Shown piece by piece: positions 40,822-47,263 of a DNA stretch of 47,263 nt; position 1 is the first letter of the stretch, and each line of letters starts with the position of its first letter. Below the pieces are notes generated by a model. The model saw only the letters and a program-made list of their open reading frames with translations. It had not been told where the DNA came from and did no database searches. The position numbers were made by a program, and so were the translations under genes. The stretch comes from GCA-002780795 sp964545385 (GTDB taxonomy: Bacteria > Patescibacteriota > Microgenomatia > UBA1406 > GWC2-37-13), in NCBI GenBank assembly GCA_964545385.1, contig CAZJFG010000005.1, positions 1 through 47,263 of the forward strand. Reading direction: 5' to 3'.

Positions 40822-41799
40822 TTATTTGTTTTGATAACGTTTGAGATCGGCTTCGACCATCATTTTCACAAGCTCTTCAAATTTAATTTTTGGTTGCCAA
40901 CCCAGGATTTTCTTTGCCTTATCGGCCCGTGCTTTAAGATCCGGCACTTCTGATGGTCGTTTGAATTGAGGATCAATTACCACATACTTTTCCCAATCGG
41001 AAATTCCGGCAGCAGCAAACGCAGTAATAACAAACTCGCGGACAGAATGATTTTCACCGGTCCCAACAACATAGTCGCTCGCTTCTTTTTGCTGAAGCAT
41101 GAGATACATTGCTTCGACATAGTCACCGGCAAATCCCCAGTCGCGTTTAGCATCAAGATTACCCAAACGCAGCTCTTTAGTAAGACCTTTTTTTATTTTT
41201 GCCACGCCGTCTGTAATTTTACGGGTAACAAACTGTTTGCCGCGGATTGGTGATTCGTGATTGAATAAAATTCCGTTTGAAGCAAAAATTCCGTAGGCTT
41301 CACGAAAATTAACAGTCATCCAATAAGCATAAACTTTGGAAACGCCGTAAGGGCTTCTTGGGTGAAATGGAGTATTTTCATCTTGAAATCCATCGTTATT
41401 TTTCAGACCAAACATCTCGCTTGTCGAAGCTTGATAAAATTTGGTTGTCGGTGAAAAAAACTTGATCGCGTTAAGTAAAAAAAGAGGACCAAGCGAATTA
41501 ACCTCGGTTGTCAGTTTGGCCTGGCTAAAAGATGAGGCGACAAAAGACTGGGCTGCAAGATTGTAGACTTCGTCCGGACAAAGAGTTTTAATCAAATTAT
41601 ATAAAGAAGCCTCGTCGTTCATATCTCCCTCAACATAATCAATGTCATTGGTTATTCCAAGATAGTTAAGATTATCAAAGTTGGGATTGGAATAACGCCT
41701 AATCAAGCCATAAATCTTATAACCTTTTTCGAGTAATAACTTGGCTAGATACGGCCCATCTTGACCTAAAATTCCTGTGATAAAGGCTTTCTTCGCCAT
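40822..41799 (-). CDS. gmd: GDP-mannose 4,6-dehydratase
   Basis: Converts GDP-mannose to GDP-4-keto-6-deoxymannose, precursor of GDP-fucose, GDP-rhamnose or GDP-perosamine. 325 residues; FITGILGQDGPYLAKLLL, YQASTSEMFGL, SPYGVSKVYAYWM, LFNHESPIRG and FVTRKITDG are diagnostic. No GDP-fucose synthase or perosamine aminotransferase adjoins, so the end product is open; the SDR at 32237 is a candidate. A minus-strand TATAAT (41829-41834) is 29 bases before the ATG. Confidence 0.95.
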   Translation of the reverse strand: MAKKAFITGILGQDGPYLAKLLLEKGYKIYGLIRRYSNPNFDNLNYLGITNDIDYVEGDMNDEASLYNLIKTLCPDEVYNLAAQSFVASSFSQAKLTTEVNSLGPLFLLNAIKFFSPTTKFYQASTSEMFGLKNNDGFQDENTPFHPRSPYGVSKVYAYWMTVNFREAYGIFASNGILFNHESPIRGKQFVTRKITDGVAKIKKGLTKELRLGNLDAKRDWGFAGDYVEAMYLMLQQKEASDYVVGTGENHSVREFVITAFAAAGISDWEKYVVIDPQFKRPSEVPDLKARADKAKKILGWQPKIKFEELVKMMVEADLKRYQNK

Positions 41800-41828
41800 A
41801 ACAAAAACTTTAATTATTAATAAGTAAC

Positions 41829-41880
41829 ATTATACACAATAATTGAAAATTAAAAATTAGAAATTAATTTGTTGTACAAT
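41829..41880. promoter_or_regulatory. Divergent promoters of gmd and wzx
   Basis: Minus TATAAT is at 41829-41834. Plus TACAAT (41875-41880) ends 7 bases before ATG 41888, the spacing expected of a leaderless transcript. An AT-rich AATTGAAAATTAAAAATTAG tract lies between them. Confidence 0.5.
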
Positions 41881-41887
41881 ATACTTT

Positions 41888-43168
41888 ATGCTTCAAAGAT
41901 TAATAAGCTTCATCAAAAAACCAACCAGCAAACAGGTAATTGTTAATACTATAGGCAACTACCTTAATGTTTTTTTCACGGCTCTTTTTGCTCTCATGCT
42001 GGTCCGACTTTTGTCTCCTTCCCAGTATGGAGTTTTGAGTGTACTTCTGGGTATCGCCTATGTTTTGGCCAATATTCTTGACTTTGGCGTTTCGGCTACG
42101 ATCTATTCCTACCTGCCGCCGATGATCGAGAAACGTGCTGAAAATCTTTACAGCTTCCTAAAAAGTACGTTTTTTTATCAAACTTTGTTTTCTCTTATTG
42201 TTATCATCATACTTTTTATCACATTTCCGTATCTTGATAAGGTTTTTTTTAAAACCGGCGCTCCTTGGTGGGAACTTTACATTACTACTTTCTCCGTTCT
42301 TTTCTTGCTTTGGCAGAACTACGGCCTCAACTCGCTTTTTGCCGCCAGAAGATACTTTTCGGCCAATCTTTATCTCAACTTTTCAAATATTATAAAAACC
42401 GCCCTTATTTTCATTCTTTATTACCTTAAAATGATAAATGTCGGCAACATAATTTTTGTCTTCGGAATAGTCGGACCAATAATTTTTTTTATTTTGGTTT
42501 TCTTTGAAAAAAAACATATCTTTATCAAAATTGCCAAAGCCAAAATAAAAAAAGAGGAGTTTCGCTTTGCCTATACGATGACTTATTTTTTTGCCAATCA
42601 GTTTTTCAACTTGGGAACGCGGATGGACCTTTTTCTACTTTCATATTTCCGCTCAAAAACCGAGGTCGGCTACTACGGCTTATCGTCGAAAATTATCCTT
42701 ACTCTTTTTGCTTCGATTACAAGTATCACCCAGGTCCTTTCACCGGCTTTCTCAAGGGCAACAACCAAAAAAGAGATCCGTTCGCTTCTTAAAACCGGCT
42801 TTTTATATCTTTTGATTCCAGCCGGACTTTTTTTACTTCTTTTTTTAACGCCAAATCAGATATTTTATCTTTTTTTTACTAAAAAATTTGCGGCGACGGC
42901 GGCTATCACTAAAGCAATAAGTCTGCCTTACATTATCTATGCTCTAAGCAACCTTCCTATTTTATATGTGTTATATACCATTAAAAAACCATCGATTATT
43001 CTTGTTTCAAACATAATCTTTTTTGTTTTAATTACAACAGGTTGCTATTTTATGATCCCGATAAAAGGAGTTTTCGGACCGCCGATTGCCATCTTGTTGT
43101 CGCTTTCCGCCTATGCACTTTATCTTACGCTTTCTGCACTTCATGAATACCGAAAAACTAAAGACTAA
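41888..43168 (+). CDS. wzx: Oligosaccharide flippase (Wzx/MATE-like)
   Basis: A 426-residue membrane protein with about twelve helices. VNTIGNYLNVFFTALFALML and VRLLSPSQYGVLSVLLGIAY at the N-terminus, then DFGVSATIYSYLPP, are typical of the polysaccharide-biosynthesis flippase family (RfbX-like). It would move lipid-linked repeat units to the outer face. A separate ABC exporter also exists in the window, so two export routes are possible. The 3' end overlaps the convergent GT39 gene by 11 bases. Confidence 0.9.
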   Translation: MLQRLISFIKKPTSKQVIVNTIGNYLNVFFTALFALMLVRLLSPSQYGVLSVLLGIAYVLANILDFGVSATIYSYLPPMIEKRAENLYSFLKSTFFYQTLFSLIVIIILFITFPYLDKVFFKTGAPWWELYITTFSVLFLLWQNYGLNSLFAARRYFSANLYLNFSNIIKTALIFILYYLKMINVGNIIFVFGIVGPIIFFILVFFEKKHIFIKIAKAKIKKEEFRFAYTMTYFFANQFFNLGTRMDLFLLSYFRSKTEVGYYGLSSKIILTLFASITSITQVLSPAFSRATTKKEIRSLLKTGFLYLLIPAGLFLLLFLTPNQIFYLFFTKKFAATAAITKAISLPYIIYALSNLPILYVLYTIKKPSIILVSNIIFFVLITTGCYFMIPIKGVFGPPIAILLSLSAYALYLTLSALHEYRKTKD

Positions 43169-44552
43169 CTTTTTCAAAAATAAAGTAACAATAACTTTCT
43201 TGGCAAAACTGTTTTCTAAGTTTTTTTTCACCAAACTCCTTTGTCTCCCAACTTGAGTATTTTTTCCAATCAACCTGCCCCTTTTCCGAAACTAAAAGCA
43301 AAAATTTTGAAACATTGTAGGAAAATTCGTCATCCAAAAAAAAACCGTATTTTGTCAGTAGGTAACGGTACTCATAACCGACAACCGAAAGGTGGGTTTG
43401 GTTAAGAAGTATTACATTTAGATTTTTTCTGGGGATTATTCCTTTTGAAATCGCCTTTTTCAGATTTGATTCGATCTCAGCCAGATTTCTTGCTTTTTGA
43501 TAGAGGCTTTTGGGAAAGAAAAAAAGATTGACTAAAATAAACAAAAGAAGTACTGTGCGGAAGTGTTCCGATTTGGAAAGAAAAAAAATCAGGCTAATCT
43601 GCATTAAAATAATAGTTGGAAAAAGGTAATGTGCTACTGGTTGACCATATAAAACAAGCGTTAAAAAAGAAATAAAACAAACCAAGAACCATACTGCGTA
43701 TTTTTTGTTAAAAAACCTAAGTAAAAGTAAAAATAAAAAAAACAGCAAACCTAAAAATCCAGTCCGAATAAAACTAAATGAAACTGAGTTTATCGACCAA
43801 ATACTTTTTAAACCTGGAAAAGTATGATTCCCGCCGGCCAAAACGCTTTTTGTAATGACAAAATTATGACGTAGTTCGAATAATAAAAAAGGGACAAATG
43901 TTATTCCCAAAGAGAAAAAAAAGAAAAACAACCAAAGGATTTTTTCTTTAAAATTATTTTTTTTAACCAGAAACAAAGAAGCGATGAAGGAAAGTAAAAC
44001 AACCGGTGTACTGACCGGATGGTAGTTGATCATGATTCCAGACAAAAAACCAAGGACAAGACTTTTTCTGAGACTGAACTCCGTTTGAAAAAAAAGATAA
44101 AAAAGATAAACAACAAGTAAAATCAAATAAGAAAAAGCGTTACCCGGAGATCTGGCCGCCAAAAGCAAATATGGAGTTGTGGAAAGCCAAATGACAGCAA
44201 GAAAAGCGTTTTTTTTTCCCATCTTCTTGTCAAGATAAAAAAACAACCAGATAAATCCAACGATAAAAAAACAGCAATTGGCAAAAATTACAAATCGGTA
44301 ATCTTTTGCAATTTTTAAAAATGGAGCAAAAAAATAAAAATGATAAGGTGAAAGTCTAAGTCCGGAAAAGTTGAACTGCGGTCCGACCAAAGTCAGTTCG
44401 CCTTGATTGATTTTTTGCATCATAAGAAGATCACGGCCAAAATCCGCATCATAGTTGTACAGAGGCGGCATCCTGTAAGAAGTCGTCACACGAAAAAAAT
44501 ATAAACCAAAAAAAATAATAAGCAAAACAAAAGCGTAAATATTTTTCTTCAT
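43158..44552 (-). CDS. GT39/ArnT-like membrane glycosyltransferase
   Basis: About 464 residues with about eleven helices. PPLYNYDADFGRD (Asp35, Asp37) in the first external loop is the acidic site of PMT_2/ArnT-type enzymes; SPYHFYFFAP follows. ATG 44552 overlaps the upstream stop as ATGA; the ORF extension to 44567 is discarded. Lies behind a DPM1-like gene and another GT39-like gene, so the three may act as one lipid-linked sugar transfer module. Confidence 0.8.
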   Translation of the reverse strand: MKKNIYAFVLLIIFFGLYFFRVTTSYRMPPLYNYDADFGRDLLMMQKINQGELTLVGPQFNFSGLRLSPYHFYFFAPFLKIAKDYRFVIFANCCFFIVGFIWLFFYLDKKMGKKNAFLAVIWLSTTPYLLLAARSPGNAFSYLILLVVYLFYLFFQTEFSLRKSLVLGFLSGIMINYHPVSTPVVLLSFIASLFLVKKNNFKEKILWLFFFFFSLGITFVPFLLFELRHNFVITKSVLAGGNHTFPGLKSIWSINSVSFSFIRTGFLGLLFFLFLLLLRFFNKKYAVWFLVCFISFLTLVLYGQPVAHYLFPTIILMQISLIFFLSKSEHFRTVLLLFILVNLFFFPKSLYQKARNLAEIESNLKKAISKGIIPRKNLNVILLNQTHLSVVGYEYRYLLTKYGFFLDDEFSYNVSKFLLLVSEKGQVDWKKYSSWETKEFGEKKLRKQFCQESYCYFIFEKVSL

Positions 44553-45250
44553 TTTAAAAAATACCACTTGGGAATTTTTAATAAGATTAAAAAAGCTTGA
44601 AAAAGATTGACGCCTTTATTTTTATCCAAATAAATATTTTCGATATTTATTTCCTTAAAAAGAACTCTGTTTTTCCCGATGATTGTCGAAATTTCCGTTT
44701 CAACACCATAATCGTCGGAACGCCACTTAAGATATTTAAACGTTTCTTTGCGAAAAGCCATATATCCGCAAAGAAGGTCTTTACGCTCCACATGAAAGAG
44801 ATTTTTGACAATAAATTTTGCTATCTGATTTCCCAATCTTCGTAAAAATGGAGAATTACCCGATAAATTTCTGTAGCCAAAGACAACCGGGTAATTTTCG
44901 AGTTTTGCGATAAATTTCCCAAAATCACTTGGCTTATGCTGATGATCGGCATCAATAAAAATGACTGCCCGACAATTTGTTTTTTTAAGAGCCGAGAAAC
45001 CTGTTCTAAGAGCAGCCCCTTTCCCTTGGTTTTTTTTATGTTTCAAAACCGTGATCCTGCGATCTTTTTTTTTGGCTGCCGAAAGAATTTCCGAAGATCT
45101 GTCCGACGAACCGTCATCAACGAAAAAAATTTGTGTAATTTTTTTGTTTTTATTCAACTGCTTAAAAAGTTGCTCGACAAAAGACGGCAAATATTTTTCT
45201 TCGTTGTAAACAGGAATAACCACACCAATATTTGCTATTTTTTGTTCCAT
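44549..45250 (-). CDS. Family 2 glycosyltransferase, DPM1-like
   Basis: 233 residues without membrane anchor. GVVIPVYNEEKYLPSFV, FVDDGSSDRSSE, NQGKGAALRTG and FIDADHQHKP are classical dolichol-phosphate-mannose-synthase motifs, and DLLCGYMAFRKE is the usual late motif. It probably charges polyprenyl phosphate for the neighbouring GT39-like proteins. The 5' end overlaps the upstream gene by 16 bases. Confidence 0.9.
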   Translation of the reverse strand: MEQKIANIGVVIPVYNEEKYLPSFVEQLFKQLNKNKKITQIFFVDDGSSDRSSEILSAAKKKDRRITVLKHKKNQGKGAALRTGFSALKKTNCRAVIFIDADHQHKPSDFGKFIAKLENYPVVFGYRNLSGNSPFLRRLGNQIAKFIVKNLFHVERKDLLCGYMAFRKETFKYLKWRSDDYGVETEISTIIGKNRVLFKEINIENIYLDKNKGVNLFQAFLILLKIPKWYFLK

Positions 45251-46611
45251 TGTTCAAAATAAAGATCGCGAAAAGTAACTTCATCCACCAAATGATAATT
45301 TTTCTTTTCAAGAATATCTCGATAATTATACCCATAAATTTCAGCGGTATAAGGAATCACAATTAATTCTTTCGGCAAACTTGACGAGCTTGACAAACCA
45401 ACCAAATCATTTATCTTAAGTTTTGGATTGTAGTAGAAAACCGGATCAGCAGAAGAAGCAACCATATAGACCGGCCTGTCGGCCGGTAATTTTTTTATCA
45501 AATTTTTCCAATCCTCCCGATGGAAATTCGAAACCAGCAAATAAATAAGGGAAAAAATTAAAAAACCGGCCAGAATACCTCTTCCACCTCCGGGGTGGAA
45601 TTCGGTGCTATCTTTTGCTCCAAAACTCAACAAAATACTTATTATCGGAATTAAATAGAGAAAACGGAAGTACTGCAACATCGGCGTCACAAAAGAAACA
45701 ACAAATCCAAATAATAACGGAATAACTAATAAAAAATACAGTAATTCAGCGGATTTAAAATTTGATTTTTGATTTTTCCATCCGATTTTGAGAATAGGAC
45801 TTAAAATTTTGAATCCAATAAATATCGTCCACAATCCCGCTATTGAATAATAAAGCCATTTTGGGTAAAAATCTATTCTTCCAATCGAAAATTTAACAGG
45901 AATTAACAGTAAATTTTTAATATTTGCTTTTCCGAGTACTAAATTCCAATTTTTGACAATGCTAAAAGAAATTCTGGCATTAATCAATTGGCGGTAGAGT
46001 AGAGGACTGATAATAAAAAATACAAGTAGCAAGCAAGAAGTAGTAAGTATCAAGCCTTTATATTTCTTTTTGTAAAATAAATAAACAAGAACGGCAGCAA
46101 TAAAAAAAAGAGAGCCGTAAAAGGTGAAAAAACTTAAAAAAAGAGAAAAAATAAAGAAAAAAAAATTTGTTTTTTTAGTTGATTCGTTAATCCGTGAATT
46201 CGTCAATAATTTAATTAAATAATAAAGACTCGTCGTCAGTAAAAACGTTACCATCATATACGGTCTTGCTTCTTGAGAATAATAAACAATCAAAGGGTTA
46301 AAAAGAAAAAAAACCGCAGCCCATTTACCAGCGATTAAGTAAACAACATAACCGGTAAGTATGGAAAAAATAACAGAAGGCATACGTAGTGCAATTTCAG
46401 AGCACCCAAAAAATATCGACCAAGATTTCATAAATAGATAGTAGAGCGGAGGATGAAAATCAAAAGGTGAAAATTTGGTAACAATTTCCCAATGCGAATA
46501 TTGCTGAATTACACGGGCAGTTATTGTTTCATCCAACCAAAGAGATTGATTTAGGTTAATAAGACGAATTAAAAAGGCTACGATAAAAATAATTGTTATT
46601 TTTTTGTTCAT
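45235..46611 (-). CDS. GT39-like (PMT_2) membrane glycosyltransferase
   Basis: 458 residues, about ten helices. NQSLWLDETI with Asp27-Glu28, DFHPPLYYLFM (His53), and YYSQEARPYM are the standard PMT_2 motifs. Soluble tail from about residue 370. Two DNA repeats are translated inside: the GC-rich palindrome at 45585-45601 (FHPGG) and the 9-bp unit at 45379-45396 (part of a Ser run). TATACT on the minus strand (46627-46632) is 15 bases before the ATG, overlapping the tRNA promoter. Confidence 0.85.
   Translation of the reverse strand: MNKKITIIFIVAFLIRLINLNQSLWLDETITARVIQQYSHWEIVTKFSPFDFHPPLYYLFMKSWSIFFGCSEIALRMPSVIFSILTGYVVYLIAGKWAAVFFLFNPLIVYYSQEARPYMMVTFLLTTSLYYLIKLLTNSRINESTKKTNFFFFIFSLFLSFFTFYGSLFFIAAVLVYLFYKKKYKGLILTTSCLLLVFFIISPLLYRQLINARISFSIVKNWNLVLGKANIKNLLLIPVKFSIGRIDFYPKWLYYSIAGLWTIFIGFKILSPILKIGWKNQKSNFKSAELLYFLLVIPLLFGFVVSFVTPMLQYFRFLYLIPIISILLSFGAKDSTEFHPGGGRGILAGFLIFSLIYLLVSNFHREDWKNLIKKLPADRPVYMVASSADPVFYYNPKLKINDLVGLSSSSSLPKELIVIPYTAEIYGYNYRDILEKKNYHLVDEVTFRDLYFEQWNKK
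45379..45396 (-). repeat. 9-bp repeat, two copies, inside a GT39-like gene
   Basis: Plus-strand ACTTGACGA and GCTTGACAA; translated on the minus strand as part of LSSSSSLPK. Confidence 0.5.
45585..45601. repeat. GC-rich near-palindrome shared with miaA
   Basis: CACCTCCGGGGTGGAAT is the exact reverse complement of 3756-3772. The core CCACCTCCGGGGTGG (45584-45598) can fold back on itself. It stands out in AT-rich surroundings and is read in frame as FHPGGG on the minus strand. Confidence 0.75.
45751..45777 (-). repeat. AT-rich repeat inside a GT39-like gene
   Basis: GGATTTAAAATTTGATTTTT-type tract, translated as WKNQKSNFKS; resembles tracts at 7946-7995 and 13490-13521. Confidence 0.4.
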
Positions 46612-46626
46612 AAATTTATTGCTTTT

Positions 46627-46634
46627 AGTATAAT
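46627..46634. promoter_or_regulatory. Overlapping divergent -10 elements for tRNA-Gly and the GT39 gene
   Basis: AGTATAAT holds TATAAT on the plus strand (46629-46634), 11 bases before the tRNA, and TATACT on the minus strand (46627-46632), 15 bases before ATG 46611. Confidence 0.55.
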
Positions 46635-46645
46635 ATATTTTGCAA

Positions 46646-46716
46646 GCGGGCGTAGTTTACCGGTAAAATGTCACCCTTCCAAGGTGAAGTAGAGGGTTCA
46701 ATTCCCTTCGCCCGCT
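46646..46716 (+). tRNA. tRNA-Gly (anticodon TCC)
   Basis: 71 bases, full cloverleaf. The acceptor GCGGGCG pairs with CGCCCGC. The anticodon stem TCACC/GGTGA has loop CTTCCAA with anticodon TCC at 46678-46680, and the T arm is GAGGG-TTCAATT-CCCTT. Discriminator base T; CCA is not encoded. The last base is shared with the stop codon of the convergent nucleotidyltransferase gene. Confidence 0.96.
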
Positions 46717-47263
46717 CATTTTTGAAGGTAAATTTTTTCACTTTCTGTAAGTTCTTCGGCAGTGTTGATACCCAAACCTGCCTCGGTAAAAGGAATCTCA
46801 AGGCCGGCAACCTTTTTCCCCTGATCGACTGCCAGCTTGATCATATCAGTAATATAGTATTCGTTGGTCACTGAGGATTTAGTCAATTTGTCGATGTTAT
46901 TTTTTAAGAAAACGTAATCAAAGCAATAAAATCCCGGGTTAACTTCTTTGATCTCCAGTTCTTTGGGAGTTGCCTCTTTATGTTCGACGATACCCTTGAC
47001 AAAACCTTCACCGTCTCGGATAATCCGGCCGTATTTAATTTTATTGGGATCGTCGTATTTGAATGTCAATAAAGAAACGCTGACTTTTTTTTGGTGATGA
47101 AGATCAATCAGTTTTTTTATGGTTGCGTGTTTGTAAAACATTGTGTGGTCGCCATAGCCAACCAAAATCTCATTTGGCTGCCAGCCTTTTTTGAGGATCT
47201 CCGTTAGTCCAACACGTGTTGCATGACCTGTACCAAGCTGCATATCTTGATATGCAAAAGTAA
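46716..47263 (-). CDS. GlmU-like sugar-1-phosphate nucleotidyltransferase, 5' end beyond the window
   Basis: The C-terminal about 182 residues are visible; the frame stays open to the window end, where it reads TFAYQDMQLGTGHATR, matching the QEEQLGTGHA motif of GlmU-type uridylyltransferases. GYGDHTMF (usual GD metal site), GRIIRD, IVEHKEATPKE, EVNPGFYCFD and NEYYITDMI follow the family order. It stops after GLGINTAEEL without a left-handed beta-helix, so it lacks the acetyltransferase half of bacterial GlmU. The ATG at 47243 is internal. UDP-GlcNAc synthesis is likely, but another NDP-sugar is possible. Confidence 0.85.
   Translation of the reverse strand, partial: TFAYQDMQLGTGHATRVGLTEILKKGWQPNEILVGYGDHTMFYKHATIKKLIDLHHQKKVSVSLLTFKYDDPNKIKYGRIIRDGEGFVKGIVEHKEATPKELEIKEVNPGFYCFDYVFLKNNIDKLTKSSVTNEYYITDMIKLAVDQGKKVAGLEIPFTEAGLGINTAEELTESEKIYLQK

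Noticed and set aside
46625..46810. Small ORF antisense to tRNA-Gly
   Set aside because: It lies over the tRNA and within the GlmU-like gene in another frame; no independent support.

Overview
The window reads as a slice of a small, AT-rich bacterial chromosome, most likely a member of the Patescibacteria (Candidate Phyla Radiation), probably Microgenomates-like. The reasons are the very high coding density, frequent gene overlaps, weak use of Shine-Dalgarno sites, shortened housekeeping proteins, S23-type four-helix-bundle genes, a DUF5674 gene, and many short dispersed repeats inside coding sequence. TGA is used as a normal stop, which argues against the recoded lineages (Gracilibacteria/Absconditabacteria). 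The phylum-level assignment is inference; no rRNA lies in the window.

Region 1 (1-11.4 kb) is mostly housekeeping: gyrA (5' end cut by the window), a divergent folD, miaA, lepA, a DUF2142 membrane protein, a glycosyltransferase, a full-length transketolase, and metK. The metK leader carries a SAM-I (S-box) riboswitch with a covarying pseudoknot.

Region 2 (11.4-24.8 kb) is a surface-glycan assembly block: several family 2 and family 4 glycosyltransferases, a radical SAM protein, a TPR-containing multi-membrane protein, a Wzm/Wzt-type ABC exporter split by a four-helix-bundle gene, and a methyltransferase. Region 3 (24.8-37.7 kb) is markedly AT-rich for most of its length. It holds two large GT-C-like membrane proteins, a GtrB-like transferase, and genes for a CDP-linked 3,6-dideoxyhexose pathway: rfbF, rfbG and rfbH, with a thiamine-diphosphate enzyme, two SDR enzymes and a class I aminotransferase. 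The set resembles the route to a branched-chain 3,6-dideoxy sugar of the yersiniose type.

Region 4 (37.9-47.3 kb) has a four-helix-bundle pseudogene, rmlC, rmlD, a cupin, a DUF5674 pair, gmd, a Wzx-type flippase, two GT39-like membrane transferases, a DPM1-like transferase, tRNA-Gly(TCC), and the 3' part of a GlmU-like nucleotidyltransferase. Together regions 2-4 would make CDP-, dTDP- and GDP-activated deoxy sugars, assemble them on a lipid carrier, and export them by ABC and flippase routes.

The most notable non-genic signals are these. Several divergent promoters have -10 hexamers that overlap as palindromes or lie back to back. Many -10 boxes sit 6-7 bases from the start codon, suggesting leaderless mRNAs. 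A 7-bp-period repeat (unit CAATCAC/GTGATTG) runs through unrelated genes. A GC-rich palindrome is shared by miaA and a GT39 gene. Inverted repeats flank the two four-helix-bundle loci.
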